Shown in pieces: positions 1 through 10,100 of a stretch of 64,000 nt of DNA (positions are counted from its first letter, which is position 1; each line of letters begins with the position of its first letter). Below the pieces are notes generated by a model. It had not been told where the DNA came from. It did not search any database and worked only from the letters and a program-made list of their open reading frames with translations. Origin of the DNA: Auriscalpium vulgare. Its lineage: Eukaryota; Basidiomycota; Agaricomycetes; Russulales; Auriscalpiaceae. The position numbers and the translations under genes are program-made. The stretch covers positions 1,674,001-1,738,000 of the forward strand of contig JAHBBC010000009.1 in the NCBI GenBank assembly GCA_019915015.1, given 5' to 3'.

Positions 1-315
1 GCCACCGGAGTAGCCGAGCACCGCGAACGCACCGTCATTCTCTGGTTCACCCCCGACTCGGACACCACGACCCACATCCGCCTCGAGATACCGCGCAAGT
101 GGACCGCGCTTCCACTACGCGACCGCCTATGGGGTTATCTGTGGAGACTCAGAGCAATCATCTTCGCACGCGGACACGCACGCCGCGAGACAATCAGACG
201 CCGAGACGCGAACCGAGCACCTACACATAGAGACTGCGACCACCTACACTCCTTCCACTCCATGCAATCCCTCGACCCCTTGACCAAATTCCCCAGCTTC
301 ACCCTTACAGCCTGA
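1..315 (+). CDS. 3' end of an unidentified ORF (partial)
   Basis: An open frame enters at base 1 and ends at TGA 313-315, giving 104 residues. The peptide is rich in Arg and Trp, with a stretch around WGYLWRLRAIIFARGHARRE. I do not recognise a family. Codon use (C-ending, Arg-rich) resembles the LINE that follows more than the host genes at the right end, so it could be the tail of another retroelement ORF cut by the window edge. No start is visible. Confidence 0.35.
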   Translation, partial: ATGVAEHRERTVILWFTPDSDTTTHIRLEIPRKWTALPLRDRLWGYLWRLRAIIFARGHARRETIRRRDANRAPTHRDCDHLHSFHSMQSLDPLTKFPSFTLTA

Positions 316-848
316 CACCCCTCACTCCCGCCCCCTCACTCCGCATACACGATGCGAACACAGTGACACTACAATACACGTAAAACCTATATATACCAGC
401 CATCAAATAATAGCACACCTCGCCTAACAGCACCACACAATACGAACCCCGACGCAACCACCGCCGCCCGACGCACAACTCAACCCGCCAACACACTCGA
501 CCCCCCCCACACCACACACCCAACCCCCCGCAACCCGGACGACCCCCATAAGGTGGAGACACGGAGCACGGCCAAACCAACACCGAAAACCGCCCAAGAC
601 GCCCACCACGCACACCGCCTACGGCCCCTCCAAACCTATAAGCCCACTACCAACGCGCACTATCCACCCTCCACGGCCCAGACAAGACCACAGGAACAAC
701 ATGAAAATAAAGCGACGCGCATGAAGGGCCAAACACGCCCCCGGCCGACGACAACGGCCGAGCCGCACCACCGACCACTGAAACACCCCGCGGGCGCCGC
801 TCTCTTAAAAGGCGTGCAAAGACGGCCACCCTACCACGGATCCCAACC
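316..848 (+). other. Leader region upstream of LINE ORF1
   Basis: A C-rich, low-complexity stretch, with C and CA runs near 500-530 and a TTAAAA box near 806-811. No convincing coding frame is seen. It probably contains the 5' untranslated region and internal promoter of the LINE. I could not find the LINE's 5' junction: the sequence just after its poly(A) tail does not recur here as a target-site duplication. Confidence 0.35.
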
Positions 849-2992
849 ATGGCTCCCCCGCTCGCCAAAGCACCATCCGCCTCTGTCTCCTCAGCCGCGA
901 GGCACTCCGCCACGGCCTCGCCCGCCGCTGTCGCCGCCGACCTCCGCCACCGGTCGCGCACACCCACCCAAGGTGACCTGAACGGTAAGTTCGACCCCCC
1001 CCCCGTGAACCCCGCTACCACCCCTAACACCCAACCCAACCCCCGCTAGACTTCACGCGCGCGACCCCGCCGAAGCGCGCCAAAGGAGCGAACCGCGCAC
1101 ACGTGAGTGAGGAAGCCATGTCCGTCGAAGACGATGAGGACGACCCGTCAATGACGTCCGACATCGCGTCGCACAACCGCTTCAACCCCATCGCAATCGG
1201 CGCCAACGTCGTGGACTACAGCTTCACCCCGAGCACGTCCCCCGTACCAGAGGATGGGCCACCGACGCCGACTCCCGGCCCCCGCACCCACGCCACGGCC
1301 ACGGCCACCAACGGCCCCACCTACCCCCCTGCCCCCACAGCCAACGTACAGACACCCGCCCACGCACATGCCGGCCACGGACACACCGGCCCGCAGGCGC
1401 AGCCTACCGCTACCCCCACTCCAGGGACTGCCACGCACGCCGCGCCCCAGCCACCGGCCCCCACGCCTGCCGCATATACCCCTGCCACTGGACCCGCCCA
1501 CACCCAGCCAACTGTCCCGCAGCCTGCGGCCCCACAGCATACAGCACAACCGACCGCCCAACCACAGACGGCGCCATACAGCCTCTTCCAGAACGCCACG
1601 CAACCCGCAGTCTTCCATGGTGTCGGCGCCGAACCACACGTCCCTCTCCAGGGCGCCGCCCACCACGACCCACTCCACGGCGCAGCCCACCCCGGCCCCG
1701 GCGACGCACCCCCGCCCGCCCCCCAAGGCCTCTTCCTCGGAGTCCACCCACCCGCGCCGGCGCCCGCCCAAGGCGCCGCGCCACCGCATATGGCCGCACA
1801 GAACGCGGCGCCGCCCGCACCCATGCAAGGAGCCGGACAGGCCGCGCCCCCTCAAGGCGCAGCACACCCCGCAATGTTCCAGGGCGCAGGACCCCTCCCC
1901 CCCATGGCTGCGGCCGCCGATCTGGAGCTGGCCAACCGCGCAATGGACCGAATCCAACTGGGCGCCACCCACGTCGGTATGCTCACCCCATCCGCGACGA
2001 ACACAGTCACGGTCTACGCCCCTGGCCCACACCCCCACGCGCACCGCACCACCCCCATGGGGGCCTTTAACCGTGTCATGGGCACCCAAGTCGTCGCCTG
2101 GTCGGCCACCCCGGGCCCGAAATTCCTCGCGCTCCTCTTCGACGAGATAGCCGCCGACCCCGAGAATCACATCACCATCGGCGCCAAGCTCAAACGTGTC
2201 GCCTTCGACCGCACCGGGTTCCAGGGCACAGTAGTCTCGGCGCCGCTGATCCCCACCGGAGGCGGGCCGTGCGGCAACCTCTTCCTTATGCACGGCCTCC
2301 CCGAGGAGGCCGCCGCACTCATGCTATCCCTACGCATCCACAGCTCCGACGCCATCACGTTCGAAGCAATCCCGATCGACCAGCCCATCACGCACCACCT
2401 CTTCAGCCTCACCGGGTACGGCGACGTCGAAACCCAACTCGTCTACGACTTCGTCCACGGCCTCTGGACCGACCCTGACATCGGCGCCGACCTCCAGGAA
2501 GTCCTCTTCACCGCGCTAGCGGAGGGCGACACCACGCTCACGGTGGAGCGCGCCGCCGCCGTCATCTCCTCGTTTACAATCGAACGCGTCAATATCTTGA
2601 TCGAGGAAGGCATCCTCTCCCCACGGCACAATATCCTCGCTGACACGTCCTTCCTCCACACTGACCGCGAATGGTTCTTCCTCGTCGGGCTTCTTGTCAA
2701 ACGCATCAGCTACGCATCCGTCCTTCTTGGCAACGGCAAAGTCGCGGCACCCATGGAGTGCTCCCTGTGCCACGGCACCGGTCACCACCGCAACCTATGT
2801 ACCTTCCCTAACTCGCCCGAATGGCGCGGCCCGATCGGCTCCGACCACCGCGACAACTTCAACAGTACCGCGCTCCGCAACAAGCGCGCCGAGTTCTCCG
2901 GAAGGGGAAGAGGCAGAGGCAGAGGCAAAGGCCTTGGCTATGGCCGGGGCCGCGACTCCTCACAAGGACGTCGGGGCCGGGGAGGCTACTGA
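849..2992 (+). CDS. LINE ORF1, gag-like RNA-binding protein
   Basis: This is probably the nucleic-acid-binding protein of the LINE RNP. The best model starts at ATG 849 and splices a 65-nt intron (985-1049, GTAAGT donor, CTAAC branch, GCTAG acceptor). It then runs in frame through the internal ATG at 1118 to TGA 2990-2992, about 692 aa. An unspliced reading from 849 stops at 1047-1049. Residues about 60-290 are Pro/Ala/His-rich low complexity. The folded part follows, with a CX2CX4HX4C zinc knuckle (C-S-L-C ... H ... C, near base 2760-2800) and a C-terminal RG/RGG tail (2895-2990). If the intron is not real, translation starts at 1118. Confidence 0.75.
985..1049 (+). other. Putative spliceosomal intron in LINE ORF1
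   Basis: Donor GTAAGT at 985-990, CTAAC near 1024-1028, and acceptor TAG at 1047-1049. Splicing joins ATG 849 to the main ORF1 frame. Length 65 nt matches host introns. Confidence 0.55.
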
Positions 2993-3354
2993 AAAGCGCG
3001 CGACGCGCATCACATCACACACGTAGCTCATACACGACCATGTACCGTTACGGCCTGATACACTTAGCCAATGCAATGTGTTAGAACCCCACACCCCCAC
3101 CCAAGCGACGCGGGTACCTCTCTGAGTTAAGGGACCCATGAGAGTGATCTCCCGCACCGCAACCACGAAACGCGTAGGACCTGGAAATCCGTACGCGACA
3201 CGACATGTCGTCTGCCCACATATACTGGCCGCCCGCGGCACAGGAAAGCGACGCCACCCCACTTGCCTGGCAAAGTGCCAAACGGAGGCCTATTTAGGCC
3301 CGGACCCGCCGTGCTGAGAAGCTGAAGCACACGGGGCGCCCACGGCCTCCCTGA
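2993..3354 (+). other. LINE ORF1-ORF2 spacer
   Basis: About 360 nt with no supported coding frame. The ORF2 frame is closed by TGA at 3352-3354 and open from 3355. No ATG lies in the ORF2 frame before the endonuclease core. Confidence 0.5.
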
Positions 3355-4514
3355 ACCGTGACCCACGCCCCCGCGCATACGTCCAACCGCGTTGGCCGGT
3401 TGCCAACCTCCCCCGCCCACAGTCGTAAGACGGGACGAGTAACACGACTGCCCAGCCCCTTAACCAACAACCCCCCCCCCGCCGGTATCGGTCCTGCCCC
3501 TGGTCTTCGCCTCTTCGTGCCCGAAGGAGGCCCACTCCCAGCCGCCGGAGCGCCTCCGCCCGACGGGCACGGAGAGTATGGTGGCGGCCCCCCTTTCCAC
3601 GCACACCTGCGAGCGAACACCATCGCACCGATCGAAGGAGACCAACCCCTCCCTGCCCCCCATAAGTCGCATAAACGCGCAAACGTTAAAATCGGCACCC
3701 AAAACATACACGGGAAGAACGGCCGCACAAACGGCGTACGAGCACCCAAATGGCCCGACATTGTAAGCACCATGATCTCTCGCCGCATAGGCATCCTAGC
3801 CATCCAGGAAACACACCTTGACGAGGAAGAATACACCCAGCTCGCCCACTTCCATGCGAAGAGTATACTCCTCCTCAACTCCAGCGACCCGGACCGCCCG
3901 CGCGCGTCAGCGGGAGTCGCCTTCGCCCTGAACAAAGCACTCATCACCACCGAAGACGCCACCATGACCGTCATCATCCCAGGACGAGCCACCGCGCTCC
4001 GCCTCACCTGGTACGGCAACGAAACCCTCACCATACTCAACGTATACGCACCTAACCACCCTACAGACCAGCCGGCCTTCTGGCGCGAGATCGTTGCCAC
4101 CTGGAACCGACTACGACTGCCCAAGCCCGACTTCGTCGCAGGCGACTGCAACCACGTCGAGGACAAACTAGACCGCGCACCAATGCGCTACGACAACCAC
4201 GCAGCCACTGACGCTCTCTGTGATCTACGATATGAATTCCAAATCAATGACGCTTGGCGCCACGCCAATCCCAACGCCCGCCAGTTCACATACCAATACC
4301 GTAACCCCGCAGGCGACTGGTGCCAATCGCGCCTGGACCGGATATACGCCGCGACCAAACACGAAACAGCCCTCTTTGAATGGGACAAAGAGACAACAGC
4401 CATTGTCACAGACCACGACATGGTCACGGTACGATACTCCCCACGATCCGCGCCCAAGCTAGGCAACGGACGCTGGACCTGGCCGCTAGGACTCATCAAC
4501 GACCACACCCTCAC
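3355..4514 (+). pseudogene. LINE ORF2, 5' part: apurinic-type endonuclease domain
   Basis: This is the target-nicking endonuclease domain of ORF2. The exonuclease-endonuclease-phosphatase motifs are present in order: TQNIHG, IQETHLDEEE, LNVYAPN, GDCNHVED, SRLDRIY and TDHDM. The metal-binding and catalytic Asn, Glu, Asp and His residues are therefore kept. The first 100 or so residues are Pro-rich. The frame opens at 3355 with no ATG before the domain (first codon-like start is GTG 3358), so ORF2 may be made by reinitiation or the start may be lost. It is broken at 4514 by the LTR of element A, where the reading runs 23 codons into the LTR and stops at 4582-4584. The C-terminal part is at 28506-33159. 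Confidence 0.8.
4510..4514. repeat. Target-site duplication of element A, left copy (CTCAC)
   Basis: CTCAC lies directly before the TGTAAGG end of the LTR and recurs at 28501-28505. Counting it once restores the LINE ORF2 frame. Confidence 0.95.
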
Positions 4515-4739
4515 TGTAAGGAATATTGATCTTGATGACTTGCTGTTCACTCAGGATGAACGGAATCCACGTTTATTCGAGTAGAATCGATGGATGCCGA
4601 AGCGGTAGAGTGGATGTACAAGTGAAGAAGATGCCTTCCCATAATGGGAAGGCGCGCTACTATGCTTCGGCATCCAAACAGTAATAAACAGTCCCAGCAA
4701 CTTGGTGCGCGCGCGTATACCCTACGCGCCCTCGTTACA
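4515..4739 (-). repeat. 3' LTR of element A
   Basis: 225 bp, ends TGTAAGG ... GTTACA on the plus strand. It is identical to 28276-28500 except at 4715. It contains a 13-bp inverted repeat enclosing a smaller hairpin (see 4591-4676). Confidence 0.95.
4591..4676. repeat. Nested inverted repeat (hairpin) inside the A LTR
   Basis: TGGATGCCGAAGC (4591-4603) is the exact reverse complement of GCTTCGGCATCCA (4664-4676). Inside the loop, CCTTCCC (4634-4640) pairs with GGGAAGG (4646-4652). The same structure is in the other LTR at 28352-28437. It could form a cruciform in DNA or a stable hairpin in RNA. Confidence 0.85.
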
Positions 4740-4751
4740 CCCTCCCCCTCT
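4740..4751 (-). promoter_or_regulatory. Polypurine tract of element A
   Basis: On the minus strand, AGAGGGGGAGGG directly precedes the 3' LTR. This is the expected plus-strand primer of reverse transcription and fixes the element's orientation. Confidence 0.85.
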
Positions 4752-4774
4752 GGACCGAACCACGGTCCACGAAA

Positions 4775-6991
4775 TCAGTCCGTTGCATCCATAGGCGTCG
4801 CCGAACGGGAGGCCGGGAGCGGTTGCGATGCGGGATCGACGGCCGATTCGACAGTAGACATGTTATTCACATCATTCTCCTGCTCGACGTCAGCGGGCAA
4901 TTGCGCGGTGCCAACCAGCGTGGACGCGATCACGCTGTTACTCACAGCGTAAAGGTCGTCCGCCCAGGAAGCATCCTCAACGGGGAGCGGCCCAGCGACT
5001 GCATCGGACAGCGGTAGGAACTGAGGCGTGGGTGGAACATAGTGGCTGGGGAAGTCCGGGGACAACGAGCCGTCGTGCGCTGGGAGAGGGGGCCCTTCAG
5101 GGGTCTGTGCACGAGTAGTACCGCTCGCCGTACGCAGGTCTAGAGACATATTAGGGTACAGGTTGCGGTGTGGCCCTGCAGTCTGCGCGGGCGCGTGTAC
5201 TGGGGGATACAATACGTTCATTTCCGCCAGTGTAGGGGATGACGTCCACTCGGCGGTGGATGATAGCGGGCGGTTCTCGGTGATATTTCGACGACCGGCG
5301 GCGTATTCCTCGAGCTCGGTAATCGTCAGCGAGCGAGGGTGGTATCCTTGGTTCGCGAAGTGCCGCGCAACGTCCTCCATGGATAAGTTGCGGGTATCGC
5401 CTTCGAATGGGCGTGCTGTAGGTATCGAGCCACGCACTGGGATAGCCCGGGCCGCTAGTATGCGGCCGAAGAGCCCGCGGATAGAGAATAGTTGCGTGGT
5501 GCGTGATACCCAGTGTCCGCGGCTCGATCGCTGGATCTGGCCCCGGCCCTGGGGACCGTTCAGTCGCATCTCTAGGTGTCGTACCATCATGCGTCGTAGC
5601 GGTAAACCACTAGGGAGCAGAGGGACGCCTGGTGGGCACCGTGACGGGTTATTGCGGTAGTACTCTAGCCAATCTTCGACTGGGTGTTCGTACTCCGGGA
5701 TAACTTGACGTGGGGGCGCCGGTTCTCGTGCGGCGGCGGCGCTCTGGGACGATGCGCGAGATGGAGCGACGTCAGTGCTATTGACTGCTCGTCGTTTACC
5801 GTGCGCTACCGTCGTCCATTCGTTGGGTGGGGTGTGTCGCGGTTCCCCGCTCGGGCGTTCGCCGCGCTGTTCTTTGCGCGAGCTGCGCGAGCTGCGTGAG
5901 CTGCGATCGTTCGAGTCGGGCCCTCCCCCTTTAGAGGACGGCGCAGGGGTGGTAGTCGACGGGGCTGGCGGCGGGGTGGCCATCAGCGTGTTGCGGTGAG
6001 TACCCCACTGTTGTACCAGAAATCGCATGACGGGCGTACGGTCGTGGACGGCTAGGTCGCTGGCCGATAGCGCCAGTTCGCGGATGCGGGCGGCTGCGTG
6101 GGGTTCCGTCGTGGCGCACTTGAACGCCATCGAAACGTCCTCGTGCGTGACGGGCACCCAAGGTAGCCATTGGGCGCCCCGAATATTGCCCCACGTAGAC
6201 GACGTCCAGCTGGGCGGTGCACGACCGGAGCGCACGGCTGACGATCGACGAGTGCCCTCGACGGCTGGAGCCGGGGACGTGCGCCGGCGTTTGCGAGTGG
6301 AGGAGTGCGGGGAGCGACGGCGTTGGGATTCGGGCGATGACGACGCGGCCGAGGGCGGGCGAGTGGGGGGCTGGGAGCGGGCGCGGTCCAGTGCCTGCGT
6401 AGTGGTCGCATGGTCGTGGACGAGCGCCGCGTGTTCCAATCTGATGGTTTCCAGCTGGGCCCGCAGATCGCTGATCTTTTCTTGAGCGGCAGCCTCCGAT
6501 TCGCGCGCAACATTGCGCTGGCGAGTCAGGCGTTGTACATTCTCCTCGGCGCGTCGTCGTAGCCCTTCGGAGGTGGCAATGCGTTCTGCAGCGACCGCTA
6601 AGCCGCGAGCCACCCCAGAATCGAACTGCGCGCGCCGGTGGATCCGATACTGTTCCTGGACATGTGCCCACGACGGGTGTGTGGGGTCCTGGTGGGTAAG
6701 GAACGCAGTACAGACGGCGCATGCACGTGCATGCACGGGTATCTTGAGTAAGGAATGCAACATCCAGTGTTCGTCGCTCTCGGTGAGGAGGCAATCGATC
6801 ACAGCTGGTGTAGTCGCGTTGGGTGCCAAATGCCCAGATTCGGCGGTGCCCGCAATGGACAGAGGGAGGACGGGTGGCTCGAGAGCGGTGTCCAAGATGG
6901 GGGCAGTGTCCTCCGAGTCGACGTTCATGAGATCAGGCGTAGTGCCGGGGTCGGGCGGAGGATCATCTCCTGGAGGTTCAGGAGGTAGCAT
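4775..6991 (-). CDS. Third ORF of element A, env-position protein of unknown function
   Basis: Starts at ATG 6991 and gives 738 aa, lying between pol and the polypurine tract on the same strand as gag and pol. Residues about 150-215 form a charged, heptad-like coiled coil (LRRRAEENVQRLTRQ and following). A CAVC motif lies near residue 94. Ser/Arg-rich basic stretches lie around 220-260 and 350-380, and a conserved-looking block with DWLEYYRNNPSRCPPG lies near 450. There is no signal peptide, no membrane segment and no furin-like site, so it is not an obvious envelope protein. The full-length open frame implies selection up to the time of insertion. Nuclear or nucleic-acid binding is a guess from the basic regions. 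Confidence 0.75.
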   Translation of the reverse strand: MLPPEPPGDDPPPDPGTTPDLMNVDSEDTAPILDTALEPPVLPLSIAGTAESGHLAPNATTPAVIDCLLTESDEHWMLHSLLKIPVHARACAVCTAFLTHQDPTHPSWAHVQEQYRIHRRAQFDSGVARGLAVAAERIATSEGLRRRAEENVQRLTRQRNVARESEAAAQEKISDLRAQLETIRLEHAALVHDHATTTQALDRARSQPPTRPPSAASSSPESQRRRSPHSSTRKRRRTSPAPAVEGTRRSSAVRSGRAPPSWTSSTWGNIRGAQWLPWVPVTHEDVSMAFKCATTEPHAAARIRELALSASDLAVHDRTPVMRFLVQQWGTHRNTLMATPPPAPSTTTPAPSSKGGGPDSNDRSSRSSRSSRKEQRGERPSGEPRHTPPNEWTTVAHGKRRAVNSTDVAPSRASSQSAAAAREPAPPRQVIPEYEHPVEDWLEYYRNNPSRCPPGVPLLPSGLPLRRMMVRHLEMRLNGPQGRGQIQRSSRGHWVSRTTQLFSIRGLFGRILAARAIPVRGSIPTARPFEGDTRNLSMEDVARHFANQGYHPRSLTITELEEYAAGRRNITENRPLSSTAEWTSSPTLAEMNVLYPPVHAPAQTAGPHRNLYPNMSLDLRTASGTTRAQTPEGPPLPAHDGSLSPDFPSHYVPPTPQFLPLSDAVAGPLPVEDASWADDLYAVSNSVIASTLVGTAQLPADVEQENDVNNMSTVESAVDPASQPLPASRSATPMDATD

Positions 6992-7152
6992 AGTCGCGAT
7001 GGAGTGGGGGAAAATTGGGCAAATAGATCGAGCATTGGTGGGATATTTATCGCGGGCAAAGAGGCGTGCAGGGTCAGTCGTAGCCGAGCGGACTGTCGGA
7101 GAAAGTCTAAATCAGATCGCTCCCCGGCATCTCAGATTGAAGATCCGGGCGT
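6992..7152 (-). other. Spacer between pol and the third ORF of element A
   Basis: About 160 nt between the pol stop and the ATG of the third ORF. It could serve as promoter or leader for a separate mRNA. No clear signal was seen. Confidence 0.3.
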
Positions 7153-10100
7153 TTAGCGGCGCGCGGCGGTCCGAGCCGTTGCGGGCCGGGGTCGCGGCAG
7201 CGCGCGCCAGTCCTCTACGCCGGCGAGCTGCAGGTACGCATCGAGCGCTGCCAGTTCGTTCACGTTTCGCAGCGGCTCCCAGGTATAATCTCCCAGGGCC
7301 CAGCGCACTTGAAATTCAACACTCCGTCCTTTCCACTGGTGGGCGACTATTGCCTCCACCACCCATTCGTCGTCCTGGTCAGGTTCTCCGAAGTCGTACG
7401 CAGTGGTGGCTTCACGATTGGGAAACAGGGCGTCATCGTTGGGCTCGTGGGGTCGCAGTAACGACACGTGGAATACGGGATGAATGCGGCGTTTCAGCAG
7501 TGCCTCTGGTAAGTCCAGCTTATAGCTAGAGCTACTGGGATGCGCCTCAATCACAGCGTATGGCCCTACATACTTGGGCAGTAGTTTGCTCGCGCGGCCC
7601 CTAGGGAGCCGCAGATTCGCAGAACTAAGATACACTTTGTCACCCACTGCGATATCGGATTCCGCACGGCGTCTCTGATTGGCGTGGTACGTCTGTCGCA
7701 CTCTGCTTTCTATTATTGCGTCATGCGCTTGTGATAGATTCTCCACTGCTGCACGCGCAAACTGTCGCACTCCCTCGAATGTCCCGGTTGGTCGCAACTC
7801 GGTAATCATGGATGGCATATATCCATAATTGAGTTCAAAAGGTGCGAATCCAGAGCTTGAGCTTATGCTGGAGTTAATCGCGAATTCGACCAGTGGAAGT
7901 TTGGAAACCCAATCGCTTTGATCGGGTTTCACGAGTCCCCGGAGTATCTGGGCAATAGTGCGTATTGCTCGCTCCGATGCTCCATCCGTCTGCGGGTGGA
8001 ATGCTGTTGACATCAACAGCTTGGTTCCCACCAGTCGATGCAATTCCTTCCAGAACAGTGCAGTGAATTTAGAGTCGCGATCTGACACGATGGACTGCGG
8101 AATTCCATGTAGCCGAACGATCTCACGGAAGTATCGCTGAGCGAGCTCCGTCGTGCGTGTAGTGGTCACTATTGGGATTAGATGGACCATGGAGGTGAGT
8201 CGACATATTACAATCCAGAGGTAATTGGCGCCTTCGCTCTCTGGGAAAGGGCCCGCAAAGTCCATTCCGATTGAGTCCCAAGGTCTCGCGGGTATCGGCA
8301 TGGGGTGTAGCAAGCCTTGCGGCGGTAAGTTACTCGTCTTCGTGGTCTGACAGGTCACGCAGGTGGCGCAAAATCGTTCGATCTCTCGACCGATCTTTGG
8401 CCACCAATACCATCTCCGCACATAATCCGCGGTCTTTTGAAATCCTAGGTGGCCTATTATCGAGTGCGCGGTGTCTATGATGATCTCGCGTAGTCGGCGG
8501 CCGGTCACTTCCATCTCTGGGATGCACAGTACTTGTCCTCCGGCTCGGGACTCGACCCAGACTAACCCATTCGACACTTCGAATGCGGGGAAGTGCTCTG
8601 GGTGCTCAAGGATTCGTGCTAGGAACCCATCAGCGCGTGCTCCCTTACGAATGGCCGGTATCCACTCGTCCATTTGCTGTACTCTTTCTGGGAGTGACGG
8701 GACGGCCTCAAGTACCTCCGCTATCGACGCATCCTGGTCTGGTTCGCCGGGTACGCTGGCCGGACTGGTATGTGTCGATGGCTGTGCGGCCTGGGCTAAT
8801 ATCTCGGCCTCATGGTCCCGAGGTAACTTCGCCTCCTCTATCTGTCGCTCCCGCAGTGCCCTAATCGCTTGAACTCGGATTTCTAGCAGCCGATCAGGTG
8901 ATAGATCCTCCCCCTCAGGGTCGAGTATCGAGTCTACACTGACTGTTTCAGCGGAGGGGTCGTCAAGGGACTCGTAGTACCGCGAGAAGCAGTCAGCGAC
9001 CCGATTTAATTTGCCCTCCACATAGATGACATTCATGTCAAATTTGGATAGGAATTCAAACCAGCGTACTTGGCGGGGGGACAGATTGCGCTGAGTATTG
9101 AAGAACTCGAGCGCCTTATGGTCTGTCACCACCGTGAATTTACGCCCGATCAATTTGTCCGACCACTTATTCAGTGCTTCCAGGATCGCAATCGTTTCTT
9201 GTTCGAACGTGCGGTAATTCCGCTGCGCGTTCGAGAATTTCTTGGACATGAATCCGGCTGGGCGGCACGTATTCCACTCAAGACCTTGGCCGTATACCGC
9301 CCCGACCCCGTACGTGGATGCGTCACATATGACCCATACGGTGACACCGGATCTTGGGTCGATAGGTCGCAATATAGGCGTGCGACAAGCAAGAGCCTTA
9401 ATCATTTCGAAGCATCGCTCGTGCAATGGCCCCCAAATGAATGGCCGCCCGTTGGACGTGAGTCCAGCCAACGGTGTCGTGTATGCACTGACATCCGGCA
9501 TGAACTGTGCCAGGTATTGTACCAGGCCAAGAAATCTCTGCACCTCCTGGTAATTGCGCGGTCGCGGCCAGTGGCGCACGCGGGCCATTTTATCCGTGTC
9601 GGCGTGAATACCCTTGTCGTCCACGACATGGCCCAAGCAGTCGAGGCGCGCAGAGTAAAGGTCGCACTTTTCGCGGCTAAGGAAGAGGTGATTCGCGCGC
9701 AGGCGGTCGAATACCAATTTCAGGTGCCGTTCATGTTCCTCCGTTGTATCCGAGTATATAAATATATCGTCTAGGTATACATGGATGAACAATCCGATGC
9801 AGTCCTGAAATATCACAGTCATGAGGCGCTGAAATGTGGCGGGTGCGTTGCAGTCGCCCTGCTGCATTACCAGGCTAACGAAAGTGCCGTATACCGTGGC
9901 AAACGCAGTCTTCCACACGTCAGCGGATTCTACCCGGATCTGCTCATAGGCGTCGCTCATGTCAATTTTTGACCGGTATTTAGCTCGAGCAACGTCCATT
10001 CGAATTTGATCTTGGTCGGGGAACGGAGTAACGTCTTTGTACGTGTTATCATTCCGTTTCCTGGCGTCCACAACCGTGCGTAGCTTGCCTGATTTTTTCG

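Noticed and set aside
1254..2150. Second long plus-strand frame inside LINE ORF1 (298 aa)
   Set aside because: Pro/Arg/His-rich out-of-frame reading of a GC-rich gene; the zinc knuckle and RGG tail are in the other frame.
1148..2293. Long minus-strand open frame opposite LINE ORF1
   Set aside because: It mirrors the high-GC, Pro/Ala-coding ORF1 and has Gly/Arg-rich composition with no domain; it is a compositional shadow.
4591..4676. The LTR hairpin as a tRNA or tRNA-like gene
   Set aside because: The outer stem is 13 bp and the interior does not form D, anticodon and T arms; no B-box sequence is present.
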